NCBI GenBank assembly: GCA_003250355.1
Contig: QKGS01000087.1
Span: 65,608-129,607, forward strand
Reading direction: 5' to 3'
Origin: Bacteroidota bacterium
GTDB taxonomy: Bacteria > Bacteroidota > Bacteroidia > Bacteroidales > SZUA-534
DNA: 64,000 bases
Each line of letters opens with the position of its first letter. The first letter of the stretch is position 1. The position numbers and the translations under genes are program-made. Shown one piece after another: positions 9,449 through 19,755 of the stretch. The notes below the pieces were generated by a model that was not told the origin of the DNA, did not search any database, and saw only the letters and a program-made list of their open reading frames with translations.

Positions 9449-10231
9449 ATGTTTGAAAATCAAAATATCGACTCTAAATACCAGAAAAGACGTGAAGTAG
9501 TATTTGTAGTACTTGCAGGCTTATTCTTAGGATCACTGGCTATGTTAAATATTTTGGGTTTGTCTCGGCTCATTGATTTATCGTTTAGTATTGGTAATAT
9601 AAAAGTACCTTTCTTTTTATTTATAGGTGTATTACCCTATCCTATTACATTCCTTTGTACCGACTTTATTAGTGAATTGTATGGTCGCCGACGTGCCAAT
9701 ATGGTTGTATGGGTAGGATTACTTTTGAATCTTTGGGTAATATTCATTATCTGGATTGGCGGTTTACTACCTCCGCAACCTGAAATAATTGCCGAAACAG
9801 GTTTACCCCATGTTACCGATTCAAATTATACATTCTTTGCAATAAGAAAACTAACTTTTGGTGCAGTAAGTGCCTCAATGATAGCATATTTAACCGCCCA
9901 ATTTATCGATGTTAGTGTATTTCACTCTTTAAAAAAGCTTACCAAAGGTAAAATGCTTTGGCTAAGAAATAACGGTTCAACCCTAACAAGCCAACTTGTC
10001 GATTCTATTGCTGTTGTACTTATTACTTATTTCTATGCCAATGCGGTTGTTGTTCCCGAGGGTGAAACAGTAACGGGTTTTTTAACTATTCTTATTTTAT
10101 CTAACTATGTTTTTAAAATGGTAGCTGCTCTTTTAGACACCGGACCATTTTATTGGGGAGTTATAATACTGTCAAAATATTTGGATATAGACCCCAATAA
10201 AGGTTATAAAAATCAGGATAATAAGCATTAG
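9449..10231 (+). CDS. yhhQ: queuosine precursor transporter (YhhQ/VUT family)
   Basis: 260 residues from the ATG at 9449. An in-frame TTG at 9398 would add 17 residues but falls inside the likely promoter. Six or so membrane helices are visible. Family motifs include PYPITFLCTDFISELYGRRRA near residues 60-80, the charged hairpin conserved in YhhQ proteins, and the late segments SQLVDSIAVVLITYF and NYVFKMVAALLDTG. The family imports queuine or preQ0/preQ1 across the inner membrane for tRNA queuosine modification. It is transcribed divergently from the nSTAND1 operon and ends in a terminator shared with serA. Confidence 0.88.
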   Translation: MFENQNIDSKYQKRREVVFVVLAGLFLGSLAMLNILGLSRLIDLSFSIGNIKVPFFLFIGVLPYPITFLCTDFISELYGRRRANMVVWVGLLLNLWVIFIIWIGGLLPPQPEIIAETGLPHVTDSNYTFFAIRKLTFGAVSASMIAYLTAQFIDVSVFHSLKKLTKGKMLWLRNNGSTLTSQLVDSIAVVLITYFYANAVVVPEGETVTGFLTILILSNYVFKMVAALLDTGPFYWGVIILSKYLDIDPNKGYKNQDNKH

Positions 10232-10235
10232 CATA

Positions 10236-10271
10236 ATAAAAAAAGCGATAGAAAATCTACCGCTTTTTTTA
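10236..10271. terminator. bidirectional intrinsic terminator between the YhhQ-family gene and serA
   Basis: AAAAAAGCG and CGCTTTTTT flank a short interior in which TAG pairs with CTA. A-rich and T-rich tracts on both sides let it serve both convergent genes. Confidence 0.75.
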
Positions 10272-10290
10272 TTATATCGTATAAATATTA

Positions 10291-11214
10291 CTATTTATTT
10301 ACTCTGAAAGTTTCATTACCTGTTTCAAAGAAATCGATAATTTGGTTTACAGCAGCAATACCTGCATTAACATTAGCCTCTGAGGTTTGAGCTCCCATTT
10401 TCTTTGGAGTAAAGAAGAAACGGCCTTCAAATTTTTCAGCAAAAGTATGTGCACAGTTTGGTGCTATATCCGATATATATTTAAAATCGGCTCTCTTTTC
10501 CATTAATTTAAGAACACCATCTTCGTCAATTACTTCTTTACGGGCAGTATTAACTAAAACAGCACCTTTAGGCATTTTGCTAAGTAAATCGAAGTTGATT
10601 GATTTAATAGTTTTTTCAGTTGCAGGAATATGAAGTGAAATATACTGACAAGTAGAATAAAGCTCTTCAACAGAATCAACCGGAGTTACTCCATCTTTAA
10701 GCATTATATCTTTACTTACAAAAGGGTCGAAGGCATATACAGCCATACCAAAACCTTTAGCTACTTCAGCCACATACTTACCAACATTACCATAAGCATG
10801 TATACCCAATTTTTTACCTCTTATTTCAGTACCCGAAGTACCGTTATAAGAGTTACGGGCAATATAAATCATCATACCGAAAACAAGCTCGGCTACTGCA
10901 TTTGCATTTTGTCCGGGAGTGTTCATTGCACACACATTGTTGGCAGTAGCAGCCTCCAGGTCAATATTGTCGTAACCGGCACCTGCACGTACAATAATTT
11001 TCATGTTTTTAGCAGCATTTATAACTTCTGCGGTTGCATTATCGCTACGAATAATCATAGCATCGGCTGTTTTAACTGCAGCAACTAAATCGCTTTGCTC
11101 AGCGTATTTTTCAAACAATTCAACTTCGTAACCTTTTGCAGTAGCAATATCTTTCATTTGGTTTACTGCCTCTGCAGCAAATGGTTTTTGAGTTGCTATA
11201 AGAATCTTTTTCAT
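10291..11214 (-). CDS. serA: D-3-phosphoglycerate dehydrogenase, short form without ACT domain
   Basis: 307 residues. A D-isomer-specific 2-hydroxyacid dehydrogenase that makes 3-phosphohydroxypyruvate in serine biosynthesis. Visible features are RAGAGYDNIDLEAA in the substrate domain, the NAD Rossmann turn AYGNVGKYVAEVAKGFG, and the active-site regions VNTARKEVIDEDG and APNCAHTF. It stops at the end of the catalytic fold, so the C-terminal regulatory ACT domain of E. coli SerA is absent and serine feedback through that domain is not expected. It lies 67 nt downstream of serC on the same strand, with a hairpin in the gap. The assignment rests on sequence plus the serC linkage. Confidence 0.92.
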   Translation of the reverse strand: MKKILIATQKPFAAEAVNQMKDIATAKGYEVELFEKYAEQSDLVAAVKTADAMIIRSDNATAEVINAAKNMKIIVRAGAGYDNIDLEAATANNVCAMNTPGQNANAVAELVFGMMIYIARNSYNGTSGTEIRGKKLGIHAYGNVGKYVAEVAKGFGMAVYAFDPFVSKDIMLKDGVTPVDSVEELYSTCQYISLHIPATEKTIKSINFDLLSKMPKGAVLVNTARKEVIDEDGVLKLMEKRADFKYISDIAPNCAHTFAEKFEGRFFFTPKKMGAQTSEANVNAGIAAVNQIIDFFETGNETFRVNK

Positions 11215-11230
11215 AATTTGTATAATTTAC

Positions 11231-11258
11231 AAATGCCGATAATGAATTACCGGCATTT
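11231..11258 (-). promoter_or_regulatory. hairpin in the serC-serA intergenic gap
   Basis: AAATGCCG (11231-11238) and CGGCATTT (11251-11258) are perfect 8-nt inverted repeats with a 12-nt loop. On the transcribed strand the hairpin is followed by a mixed A/T stretch rather than a clean T run. It may be a weak terminator or attenuator, or an mRNA-stability element. Confidence 0.5.
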
Positions 11259-11281
11259 TATAATTTTTATTTGTAATTCAA

Positions 11282-12361
11282 TTAACCTTTAATCTGTTTT
11301 TCAAAATCTTGCATACACTTTACAAGTGCTTCCATATCTTCAATAGTTGCTGCATTGTAAATTGATGCACGGAAACCTCCTACTGAACGGTGTCCTTTTA
11401 TACCAACAATATTGCGCTCTGTTGAGAATTTCATAAACTGATCTTGATATTGCTCGTTACCTTCGCTCCATACAAAAGGAACATTCATTCTAGAACGAGA
11501 GTCGGGTGCAACAGGCGAAGTAAACATTGAGTTTCTCTCCATCTCTTGGTAAAGCATATTTGAACGCTTAATAGCCAGTTGCTCCATCGCTTCAACTCCA
11601 CCCAATGATTTTACCCACTTCAATGTCTCTCTCAATGCAAATATATTTACACACGGAGGTGTATTGTACATAGAATCATTTTCTACATGGATAGGATACT
11701 TAAACATTGTAGGTATAGGACGATCTGTTATTGCACTTTTCATAAAATCGTCGCTGATAATAACAAAAGTAACACCTGATGGTCCCATATTCTTTTGTGC
11801 TCCACCATATATCATTGCATATTTAGATACGTCAATTTTACGGCTTAAAATATCTGACGACATATCGGCAATTAATGGAATAGGAGAATCAATATCTTCA
11901 AAAATTTCTGTTCCGCGAATAGTATTATTTGAAGTTATGTGCAAATAATCGCAATCGGTAGGAATAGCAAAACCTTTAGGGTAATATGTATAATTTTTAT
12001 CTTTCGACGATGCAATAACTTCTACTTTTCCGAATATTTGAGCTTCCTTAATTGCTTTCGACGACCAGGAACCTGTATCTACATAAGCAGCCTTGGACTT
12101 TAAAAAGTTCATAGCTAGCATTGCAAACTGTGTGCTGGCTCCTCCACCAAGATACAACACATGATAATTATCAGGAACATTTAATATTTCCTTAAGCAAA
12201 GCCTGTGCCTCTTCCATTACCGGAAGAAAGTCCTTGCTTCGATGCGAGACCTCCATTATACTTTGTCCGCTGTTACCAAGCTCTAGTATAGCTTTCGATG
12301 TGTTCTCTAAACACGGATCAGACAATTTACAAGGTCCGGCATTAAAAATGTGTTTTCTCAT
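11282..12361 (-). CDS. serC: phosphoserine aminotransferase
   Basis: 359 residues, normal for SerC, a PLP-dependent class V aminotransferase that converts 3-phosphohydroxypyruvate and glutamate to phosphoserine. It begins HIFNAGPCKL, carries GLGGGAS-type cofactor-loop residues as YLGGGASTQFAM, and has the PLP lysine in IYGGAQKNMGPSG. The C-terminal GHRSVGGFRASIYNA is the conserved substrate-phosphate region. It is first in a serC-serA pair transcribed leftward. A TATTTTTG minus-7-like box on the minus strand at 12435-12442 may be its promoter, but no matching minus-33 box was found. Confidence 0.95.
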   Translation of the reverse strand: MRKHIFNAGPCKLSDPCLENTSKAILELGNSGQSIMEVSHRSKDFLPVMEEAQALLKEILNVPDNYHVLYLGGGASTQFAMLAMNFLKSKAAYVDTGSWSSKAIKEAQIFGKVEVIASSKDKNYTYYPKGFAIPTDCDYLHITSNNTIRGTEIFEDIDSPIPLIADMSSDILSRKIDVSKYAMIYGGAQKNMGPSGVTFVIISDDFMKSAITDRPIPTMFKYPIHVENDSMYNTPPCVNIFALRETLKWVKSLGGVEAMEQLAIKRSNMLYQEMERNSMFTSPVAPDSRSRMNVPFVWSEGNEQYQDQFMKFSTERNIVGIKGHRSVGGFRASIYNAATIEDMEALVKCMQDFEKQIKG

Positions 12362-12557
12362 AATTTTTATATGTTTTTAAATAACTATATGAATCTGCTT
12401 TTTGAGGCTCTAAAAGTAATAAAAATACCGAAATCAAAAATATGACATTAGGCAGTTATTTACGTATTTTTTTCACCTCTCCGGAAAATATTATTTTTCA
12501 ACGCCGACAAAAGTAATTATTCTTAAACAGAAACTTCAATTAATTAAAGAAAAATTT

Positions 12558-13661
12558 CTATATTTTAACAAATGGCACCTTCACAATACTGGCTTTCAGT
12601 TTCTTACCTCGTATTTCTAAGTATATACTTGCACCTTCTTTACAATATTTTACATTAACATATGCCATACCTATACCTACATTTAATACCGGCGACATAG
12701 TGCCTGAGGTAACCTCTCCTATTTGTTCGCCGGTTTGGTTATACAAAACATATCCACTGCGGGGTATGCCTCTGTCTATCATACTAAAGCCAACAAGCTT
12801 TCGTTCCACCCCTTGTCCTTTTACTCTCTCTATTGCAGCTCTTCCTACAAAATCGTTTCCGGCAACAAGTTTTGTTATCCACCCCAACCCTGCGTGTATA
12901 GTTGTTGTTTCGTCGTTCATATCGTTGCCATATAAACAGTATCCGGCTTCTATACGCAAAGTATCGCGACACCCTAAACCAGAAGGCAGAATACCATACT
13001 CAGCTCCCGCTTCAAACAATGCATTCCAAAGCTTTTCAGCATCATTGTTATGTACATATATTTCACAACCTCCCGAACCTGTATAGCCGGTAATAGATAC
13101 TATTGCATTATTGATTCCTGCTACATTACATTTTTGAAATGTATAGTACTGTAACTGTTGCAAATTGGTATCTGCTATTTTTTGAACAACATTTAATGCA
13201 TTAGGCCCTTGAACAGCTAGTTGGCATATTTCATCAGAAGCATTATAAAGCTCATTCCCGGGTTCAATACTAAACTTTGTTGCATTTTTAACACACCAAT
13301 CCCAGTCTTTTTTAATATTTGCTGCATTTACTACCAGTAAATATGTTTGCTCATCAATCATATATACAAGCAAGTCGTCAATAATTCCTCCTGTTTCATT
13401 GGTAAAACAGGTATATTGTATTTTACCGGGTACAAGTTTACATACATCATTGCAAGTAAGGTGTTGAACAAATGCTTTTGCATTGTTTCCTTTCACCCAA
13501 AATTCCCCCATATGCGACACATCGAACACTCCAACATTATTTCTAACATTAATATGCTCATTTTTAATACCTGAATATTCTATAGGCATATTATAGCCTG
13601 CAAATTCAGCCATTCGGGCTCCATGTTCTATATGGTATTTTGTAAACGCTGTTTGTTTCAT
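12558..13661 (-). CDS. gcvT: aminomethyltransferase (glycine cleavage T protein)
   Basis: 367 residues. T protein of the glycine cleavage system; it transfers the methylene group from aminomethyl-lipoyl-GcvH to tetrahydrofolate. Recognised by HIEHGARMAEFAGYNMPIEY, the folate-site aspartate region NVGVFDVSHMGE, LAVQGPNA, SITGYTGSGGCEIYV and the C-terminal GEVTSGTMSPVLN. The other glycine-cleavage genes are not in the window. It lies 7 nt downstream of the methyltransferase-like gene and is probably co-transcribed with it. Confidence 0.95.
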   Translation of the reverse strand: MKQTAFTKYHIEHGARMAEFAGYNMPIEYSGIKNEHINVRNNVGVFDVSHMGEFWVKGNNAKAFVQHLTCNDVCKLVPGKIQYTCFTNETGGIIDDLLVYMIDEQTYLLVVNAANIKKDWDWCVKNATKFSIEPGNELYNASDEICQLAVQGPNALNVVQKIADTNLQQLQYYTFQKCNVAGINNAIVSITGYTGSGGCEIYVHNNDAEKLWNALFEAGAEYGILPSGLGCRDTLRIEAGYCLYGNDMNDETTTIHAGLGWITKLVAGNDFVGRAAIERVKGQGVERKLVGFSMIDRGIPRSGYVLYNQTGEQIGEVTSGTMSPVLNVGIGMAYVNVKYCKEGASIYLEIRGKKLKASIVKVPFVKI

Positions 13662-13668
13662 GTTCTTA

Positions 13669-14433
13669 TTATTTACTTATTGCTATCACTTCCATTGTTG
13701 TATTTACACCACTTCGGTAACGTTTATGAGTATCGAATACCCAGTTCCACTTTTTTATATTACTATATATGCCCAAATCTGTATTAACCAATCCTTTATC
13801 AGCAACTACACCTGTATTGGTTATGCTTTTTTCAATATAATCGGTAATTAAAACAGAAGAGCCTTTCGGCAAAATACTCAAGTGCTGTTCTTGTACAATT
13901 TGCTTTATTTTTTGTTTATATTCATCATTAACCTCAAACTTAGTTTCCAAATATTCAACCAAAAGTATATCAAGCTGGTTCAATACATTCAATGAAACCA
14001 CCATATTATATTGTGTAAAATCAAGATTATTCTTGAAACCTGATAGTTGAGTTATAAACTCTGAAATAGTATTTGAATTTTCTGCTAATTTTAATAAACC
14101 TCCTGTTGCATCCATCCTTTTAAAATGAATGTTTTTTGAGTTTTTGTATTTATTCACAATTTGTGCCGGGTGGCTAATATCACACAGTATTACATTTACT
14201 TCTGTATTTACAAGAATTACCTCCGGAAAATCGAGCAACCAACCACTACCTATTACCATAATATTAGTAGGATTATTTTCATTAAAGTAATTCAAAATAT
14301 AATGTTTGGTATTATTCAAATGCAAATCCCAGTTATCCTTTTCTCTTAAATATCTTGCCAAAATTCCCATCTGGTCTTTACGATAAAAGCTGTCTGTATT
14401 ATATTTGAATAATCGTTGAAGTAGCTTAAACAT
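13669..14433 (-). CDS. putative class I SAM-dependent methyltransferase-like protein
   Basis: About 254 residues from the ATG at 14433 (MFKLLQRLFKY); an upstream ATG at 14481 would add 16 hydrophobic residues of unclear value. The core NIMVIGSGWLLDFPEVIL looks like the glycine-rich motif I of a Rossmann methyltransferase. It is followed by NVILCDISHPAQ, with the acidic residue that binds the ribose, and KRMDATGG. Then comes NMVVSLNVLNQLD, in the place of the usual 'vl.hl' motif IV. The substrate is unknown. I do not recognise the subfamily. It sits just upstream of gcvT and divergently from the OmpA/Yfi-like operon. Confidence 0.6.
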   Translation of the reverse strand: MFKLLQRLFKYNTDSFYRKDQMGILARYLREKDNWDLHLNNTKHYILNYFNENNPTNIMVIGSGWLLDFPEVILVNTEVNVILCDISHPAQIVNKYKNSKNIHFKRMDATGGLLKLAENSNTISEFITQLSGFKNNLDFTQYNMVVSLNVLNQLDILLVEYLETKFEVNDEYKQKIKQIVQEQHLSILPKGSSVLITDYIEKSITNTGVVADKGLVNTDLGIYSNIKKWNWVFDTHKRYRSGVNTTMEVIAISK

Positions 14434-14526
14434 ATAAATATCTAACTTTAAATGGTAAAAAAAGGTATTTGATTTAAACATAAAGAAAAAAATTAATATT
14501 TTAGATTCTAATTAAAAGCATACATA

Positions 14527-16947
14527 TTGAAAACAATAATATTATCGGTATTAATAATTACAACAGGATGCTTCAATTTATTATTGGGGCAGTTGCTACC
14601 GGAAGAAAAGAAACTTCTGCGAACAGCAAATGAATACTTTCATAATAAAGAATTTGAAAAAGCACTGCCATTATATCATAAGCTCGACTCGGTTACCGAA
14701 GATATTGATATTATATATAAAATTGGAGTCTGCTATTTGAATTCCGATTATCAAAAAATTAAAGCTCTACCCTATTTGGAGTATTCTGTTATTAATAATA
14801 TACAACACGTTCCCATTACACTTCACAAAGATTTAGGTACTATGTACCATTATATGTACCGATTCGAAGATGCTATAAAAGAATTTAAAACATATTTAAA
14901 AAAAGCCGAAAGCGATGAACTAGCCAAAGCCGAAGATATTGCTTATTCAAAACGTATGTTGGAGATATGTAATAATGCTATTGAATTAACATCGCAATTG
15001 TCAGATGCTGAGGTTGAAATACTTGAATTTATTATAAATACACGCGAATCGGAGTATTGTCCCATAGTTACTGCCGATGAACAAAGGCTGTTCTATATGC
15101 ATTCGGAAGGATACGGCAAAGAGAAAGAAAAAAATGCCAAAATATTACTCTCAAAAAAATCAGAAAACGGCAGATGGGGAAAAGCTGTTGAATTAATTAT
15201 TGAAGATAAAAAACTGGCAGAATATCCCATAACACTTGCCGGTGTTTCACCCGACGGAAAAAATATATTCCTAAATATTGGCCGTAATCTTTCAGGCGAT
15301 ATTTACGAAGGATATGTAATAAATGATTCAGTTATTGTTAACATTACCAAGTTAAACGAAAATATTAATACAAGCTTTTACGAAGGCCGAGCCAGTATCT
15401 CTTCCGATGGTACTGAATTATTCTTTGTAAGTGACCGTCCGGGAGGTTACGGAAAAAAAGATATATACAAATCGGAAAGAGTAATGGATTTTGACTGGAG
15501 CAAGCCTGTTAACCTAGGCTCGCAAATAAATACCATTTACAACGAAGATTCACCATTTATGCACCCCGACGGCAAAACACTCCTTTTTAGCTCCGAAGGT
15601 CATAAAACAATGGGTGGCAGCGATATTTTCAAAAGTGTAATAAAAAATAACCAATGGAGTGAACCGGAAAACCTGAAATTTCCGAACTCAACCAAAGACG
15701 ACCTATACTTCTCATTAGATGCCAGCGGCCAAATAGGTTATTTCTCATCATCGAAAAGTAACTTTTACGACAAACACAACATATACAAAGCTAACCTTAA
15801 AGAGCCAATACCTTTAACACTGCTTAAAGGAACTATAACTATGGGCTACCCTCCCAAACCGGTACCTGCCAAAATTAAAGTGTTTGATAAAGAAACCGGA
15901 AAGCAAATTAAGTATATATATAATCCCGACCCCGAAACCGGTAAATACCTAATGATATTTCCCCCGTCAAAGAACTACGACATTATAATTGATGCAGAAG
16001 GGTTTATGCCTCAGGTTATAAATGTACATATACCCCACCAGACTTATTTTTATGAACTATATCAGGAAATAAACCTTACCCCTGTTATGGTAGACAATGT
16101 TCAGATTGGTGAAGAGGTAACTGTAAACAATATGTTTTACAATATGTATAAAACTGATGAAGCCGATTCATTATTCTCCGACAAGCTTCCCAAAGCCCCG
16201 GAATACTACGACCACTTACTTGAGTTAGTTGAAAACATTATTCAAACCACCGACACTATACGGTTTGCATATAGCGATAAACATGATGAAAATAACAATA
16301 CTGAAAGTACCGACAGGTTGCTCGACCTTATTGAAAATGCAATAGAAACAACCGATTCGGTAACACTATCTATTATCGATGCTAACTCAAAACAAAAGGA
16401 GAAGGTTAAAAACACACTATTTTATTCCGACAATGATACTAAAGAACCCAAACATATTGAAATATATGGTAATGATACCGTTTATTCTGCTCCTCCTATT
16501 TCTACAATATCGAGCAGACCAAAATATATAACAAATGATATAAGAAAAAACAAACCTGCACCGGCTATAAATACCAACTTCAAAAACTATGATGAGCATA
16601 ATAGAAAATATATTTACAAAACAACACTCTATTACGACACCAATGTTGACCAGTTAAATAACGAATCGCACAAAAGTATTGAACAAATTATTATTCTGCT
16701 TATGAATAATCCTTCGCTTGGAGCTGAAATATACGGCTATGCCGATGCTTCAGGAAGTGAAGCTCATAATATGATATTGTCGAAAAACAGGGCAAAAAAT
16801 GTAATGCTATATATATCATATAAGAATATTGACCCTCGCAGGTTAATTGCAAAAGGATACGGTGAAATAGAATCTGGCAACTATAATAGTGAAGAGAACG
16901 AAAATCACAGAAAAGTTGAAATAAATGTATTTGAAATAATTGAATAA
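14527..16947 (+). CDS. OmpA-family outer-membrane protein with TPR and PD40 repeats (PorE-like)
   Basis: 806 residues from a TTG start; no ATG lies in a better position. A signal peptide (IILSVLIITTGCFNLLLGQ) leads into TPR-like helices at about 25-160. PD40/WD40-like beta-propeller repeats follow at about 180-420 (ITLAGVSPDGKNIFL, ASISSDGTELFFVSDRPGG, PFMHPDGKTLLFSSEG). A carboxypeptidase-regulatory-like segment comes next. The C-terminal OmpA peptidoglycan-binding domain at about 695-806 has YADASGSEAHNMILSKNRAKNV and RLIAKGYGE. The architecture matches PorE-type proteins of Bacteroidota, anchored in the outer membrane and bound to peptidoglycan. Only 3 nt separate it from the YfiR-family gene, so it may be the outer-membrane sensor of this operon. 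Confidence 0.88.
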   Translation: MKTIILSVLIITTGCFNLLLGQLLPEEKKLLRTANEYFHNKEFEKALPLYHKLDSVTEDIDIIYKIGVCYLNSDYQKIKALPYLEYSVINNIQHVPITLHKDLGTMYHYMYRFEDAIKEFKTYLKKAESDELAKAEDIAYSKRMLEICNNAIELTSQLSDAEVEILEFIINTRESEYCPIVTADEQRLFYMHSEGYGKEKEKNAKILLSKKSENGRWGKAVELIIEDKKLAEYPITLAGVSPDGKNIFLNIGRNLSGDIYEGYVINDSVIVNITKLNENINTSFYEGRASISSDGTELFFVSDRPGGYGKKDIYKSERVMDFDWSKPVNLGSQINTIYNEDSPFMHPDGKTLLFSSEGHKTMGGSDIFKSVIKNNQWSEPENLKFPNSTKDDLYFSLDASGQIGYFSSSKSNFYDKHNIYKANLKEPIPLTLLKGTITMGYPPKPVPAKIKVFDKETGKQIKYIYNPDPETGKYLMIFPPSKNYDIIIDAEGFMPQVINVHIPHQTYFYELYQEINLTPVMVDNVQIGEEVTVNNMFYNMYKTDEADSLFSDKLPKAPEYYDHLLELVENIIQTTDTIRFAYSDKHDENNNTESTDRLLDLIENAIETTDSVTLSIIDANSKQKEKVKNTLFYSDNDTKEPKHIEIYGNDTVYSAPPISTISSRPKYITNDIRKNKPAPAINTNFKNYDEHNRKYIYKTTLYYDTNVDQLNNESHKSIEQIIILLMNNPSLGAEIYGYADASGSEAHNMILSKNRAKNVMLYISYKNIDPRRLIAKGYGEIESGNYNSEENENHRKVEINVFEIIE

Positions 16948-16950
16948 CAG

Positions 16951-17499
16951 TTGAATACAATAATTAAAAATATAATTATATCCTTCTGTTTTGCATTCAT
17001 TCTGTTTGCAGGGAAAGCCTATGCCCAGTACTCTGAATACGAAATAAAAGCTGCATATATATTTAACTTTGCAAAGTTTATATCGTCAGACAGAATAAAT
17101 GAATCAGACACCCTTATTATTGGATTATATAAGAATAACCCTTTTGATATAGCATTAGAAAAGACATTATTGGGTAGAAAAGCAAATGGCAAATACTGGA
17201 AAATAGTTAATATTACTACAAAAGAGCAAATTACAAATTGTCATTTCCTGTTCATATCTGATATTCCCAAATATGAATATTATAACCTTTTAAAATATTC
17301 AAAAACTAAAGAGGTAATAACCATTGGCGATGAAATAGAGTTGTTCTGTGAAGATGGAGGAATTATAAATTTTACTCCGCAACATTCAAAAAACCGATTT
17401 GAAATAAATAATCACATTGCTCTTCAGAACAATATTCACATAAGTCCGAAACTACTTATATTATCAAAATTAATTTCTGACAATGAAGATGAATTTTAG
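16951..17499 (+). CDS. YfiR-family periplasmic regulator (DUF4154)
   Basis: 182 residues from a TTG start. A signal peptide (about 1-26, ending GKAYAQ) is followed by [15 protein letters not shown], the usual opening of YfiR/DUF4154 proteins. Further family landmarks are [28 protein letters not shown] and the late ENRFEINN-like [11 protein letters not shown]. In Pseudomonas, periplasmic YfiR inhibits the CHASE8 diguanylate cyclase YfiN. Here the gene overlaps the next one, a CHASE8 histidine kinase, by 17 nt, which suggests that it represses that kinase instead. The family call is firm and the partner is inferred. Confidence 0.87.
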   Translation: MNTIIKNIIISFCFAFILFAGKAYAQYSEYEIKAAYIFNFAKFISSDRINESDTLIIGLYKNNPFDIALEKTLLGRKANGKYWKIVNITTKEQITNCHFLFISDIPKYEYYNLLKYSKTKEVITIGDEIELFCEDGGIINFTPQHSKNRFEINNHIALQNNIHISPKLLILSKLISDNEDEF

Positions 17500-19753
17500 A
17501 GATTGGTCAATCAGGTCAAAGATTGCTATATTAATAGGTACAACAATTTTTGCCATATTACTTTTGTCGGGTATTATATTTTTTACCTACGATAAGAGGC
17601 AATTTGAGCTATCATCGCTAAAAGAACTTAATATACTTGCCGAAATAACAGGCAACAACAATACTGCTAACATTATATACAACAGCCCTACCGAAGCCGA
17701 AGAAGTACTTGAAAAGCTAAAAGCAAATAAAAACATAAAGCTTGCTCGTATTTACAACATAAATTATCAAATATTTGCCGACTATGTACAGTCACCTGAA
17801 TATACTAATGCATATCTCGATTTTTTTGCAAAGCAAGATACTTTTGCATTCAAAAATAAAGAACTCCTTGTAACACGCCCAATATATCTCGACAATGAAC
17901 CTATTGGTACAATATTCTTACTATCGAGCCTCGACGATTATGCAGAAAGGCTTGAAAATTTTATTAACATATATTTACTAATTCTTACAGCAGCTATTGT
18001 TATTGCATCATTTTTATCGTTGCGTATGCAACAAATAATATCGAAACCTATTATTAGCCTTACGCAAACAATGCAAAAAATATCGAAGAATAAAAAATAC
18101 GATGTTCAAATAAAACGCAGAACCAGTAAAGATGAACTTGGAGAGCTTATAAACGGGTTCAACGATATGATTTCGCAAATAAACAAACAAAGCATTGCAC
18201 TAATTCTTGCAAAAGAGGAGGCCGAAAAATCGGCAAAAGTTAAGGAAGAGTTCCTTGCCAATATGTCGCATGAAATAAGAACTCCTATGAATGGTATTAT
18301 TGGTATGGCTAGATTATTGTCAAAAACAAAGCTTAACAGTGAACAAACACTCTATATTGATAATATTACCAGTTCTACCCGTAACCTTTTGGTTATAATT
18401 AACGATATACTTGACTTTTCAAAGATAGAAGCCGGCAAAATGAAATTTGAAAATATTGAATTCGATTTTTACGACTTCCTTAATCGTATAGAACTAACGT
18501 ATAAAGAAATAGCAAAAAACAAAGGTCTCTACTTCTACATAAATATAGAATCGAATACACCAAAATATATTTTTAGCGACCCTACCCGACTTAATCAGGT
18601 ACTGATAAACCTGCTTAGCAATGCAGTAAAATTTACCGAAAAGGGTGGAATATCGTTAAACATAAGTACACCCGAATGCAACGATGAATCGTGTACAATA
18701 AAATTTTCGGTAAGCGATACAGGTATTGGTATAAGCAAAAATAATATTGACCTTATATTCAACAGTTTTTCACAAGGCAGCAGCTCTATGACTCGCAAAT
18801 TTGGGGGTACCGGTCTTGGGTTAACCATATCGAAACAGATAGTAAACTTGCATGGAGGCGACATATATGTTGAAAGTACCCCCGGTGAAGGTAGTATATT
18901 CTATTTTAGCCTATCGTTCAAAAAAGGAACAGGAAATATTGCAGTTTTAGAAAACGATTTTGATGTTGATGTTAGTTTTGAACATATTGATACAAAGAGT
19001 ATTAATATTCTACTTGCCGAAGACAATGAGATAAATCAGTTATTTGTAAAAAAGCTATTGTCGCCAAAATTCAATATTGATATAGTAAGTAATGGAATAG
19101 AAGCTCTGCACACACTAAAATCGAAAAAGATTGATCTTATACTTATGGATCTTCATATGCCTGAAATGGACGGATACGAAGCTACCCGAAAAATACGTGA
19201 AAGTGATAATGAAAAAATTAAAACGATTCCGATTATAGCACTTACTGCAGCAGCAATTAAAGATGAAAAAGAAAAATGTATTAATACCGGTATGAATTTT
19301 TATATATCGAAACCATTTGAGCCTGAAAGTCTTTTTAATGTTATTGGCAGAGCTTTAAAGAGTGTTCAGTCTGACGATAATACCATTTCAAAACCGGAAC
19401 TAAAAAAGAATGAGCATGAATATATTGACTTAACATATTTAGACTCAATATCGGAAAACGACACAAAATTCAAGAAGGAACTAATAGAAATATTTGTAAA
19501 GCAGGTACCGGAATTAAAAAGCCAGTTGTACCAACATTTCAATGACCAAAACTATCAGTCGCTTTCGGCAATTGCCCATAAAGCTAAGTCAACAATGGCT
19601 CTTATGGGAATAGAAACTCTTAGAAGTGAAATGGAGTGGCTTGAAATAAATGCAAAAAATGAATCAAATACCGACAGATATAAAGATATATTAGAAAATT
19701 TTGAAACTATTATTAACTTAGCCTTATACGAAGTTAAAAACTTAAATATTTAG
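17483..19753 (+). CDS. CHASE8-HAMP hybrid histidine kinase with receiver and Hpt domains
   Basis: 756 residues. TM1 at about 14-32, periplasmic CHASE8-like domain at about 33-150 ([27 protein letters not shown]), TM2 at about 155-178 and HAMP at about 180-235. HisKA carries the phospho-acceptor in [15 protein letters not shown]. The HATPase has [16 protein letters not shown] and GTGLGLTIS. The receiver at about 505-630 has its aspartate in [15 protein letters not shown] and the lysine in ISKPFEP. The C-terminal Hpt domain has its histidine in [13 protein letters not shown]. All phosphorelay residues are present, so phosphate can reach an outside receiver. ATG codons exist at 17483 and 17489. 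The overlap with the YfiR gene upstream and a 2-nt gap to the STAS gene downstream mark one operon. Confidence 0.92.
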   Translation: MKMNFRDWSIRSKIAILIGTTIFAILLLSGIIFFTYDKRQFELSSLKELNILAEITGNNNTANIIYNSPTEAEEVLEKLKANKNIKLARIYNINYQIFADYVQSPEYTNAYLDFFAKQDTFAFKNKELLVTRPIYLDNEPIGTIFLLSSLDDYAERLENFINIYLLILTAAIVIASFLSLRMQQIISKPIISLTQTMQKISKNKKYDVQIKRRTSKDELGELINGFNDMISQINKQSIALILAKEEAEKSAKVKEEFLANMSHEIRTPMNGIIGMARLLSKTKLNSEQTLYIDNITSSTRNLLVIINDILDFSKIEAGKMKFENIEFDFYDFLNRIELTYKEIAKNKGLYFYINIESNTPKYIFSDPTRLNQVLINLLSNAVKFTEKGGISLNISTPECNDESCTIKFSVSDTGIGISKNNIDLIFNSFSQGSSSMTRKFGGTGLGLTISKQIVNLHGGDIYVESTPGEGSIFYFSLSFKKGTGNIAVLENDFDVDVSFEHIDTKSINILLAEDNEINQLFVKKLLSPKFNIDIVSNGIEALHTLKSKKIDLILMDLHMPEMDGYEATRKIRESDNEKIKTIPIIALTAAAIKDEKEKCINTGMNFYISKPFEPESLFNVIGRALKSVQSDDNTISKPELKKNEHEYIDLTYLDSISENDTKFKKELIEIFVKQVPELKSQLYQHFNDQNYQSLSAIAHKAKSTMALMGIETLRSEMEWLEINAKNESNTDRYKDILENFETIINLALYEVKNLNI

Positions 19754-19755
19754 CC

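Noticed and set aside
12700-13086. 128-codon plus-strand frame
   Set aside because: Antisense to the gcvT C-terminal half; a shadow of that gene.
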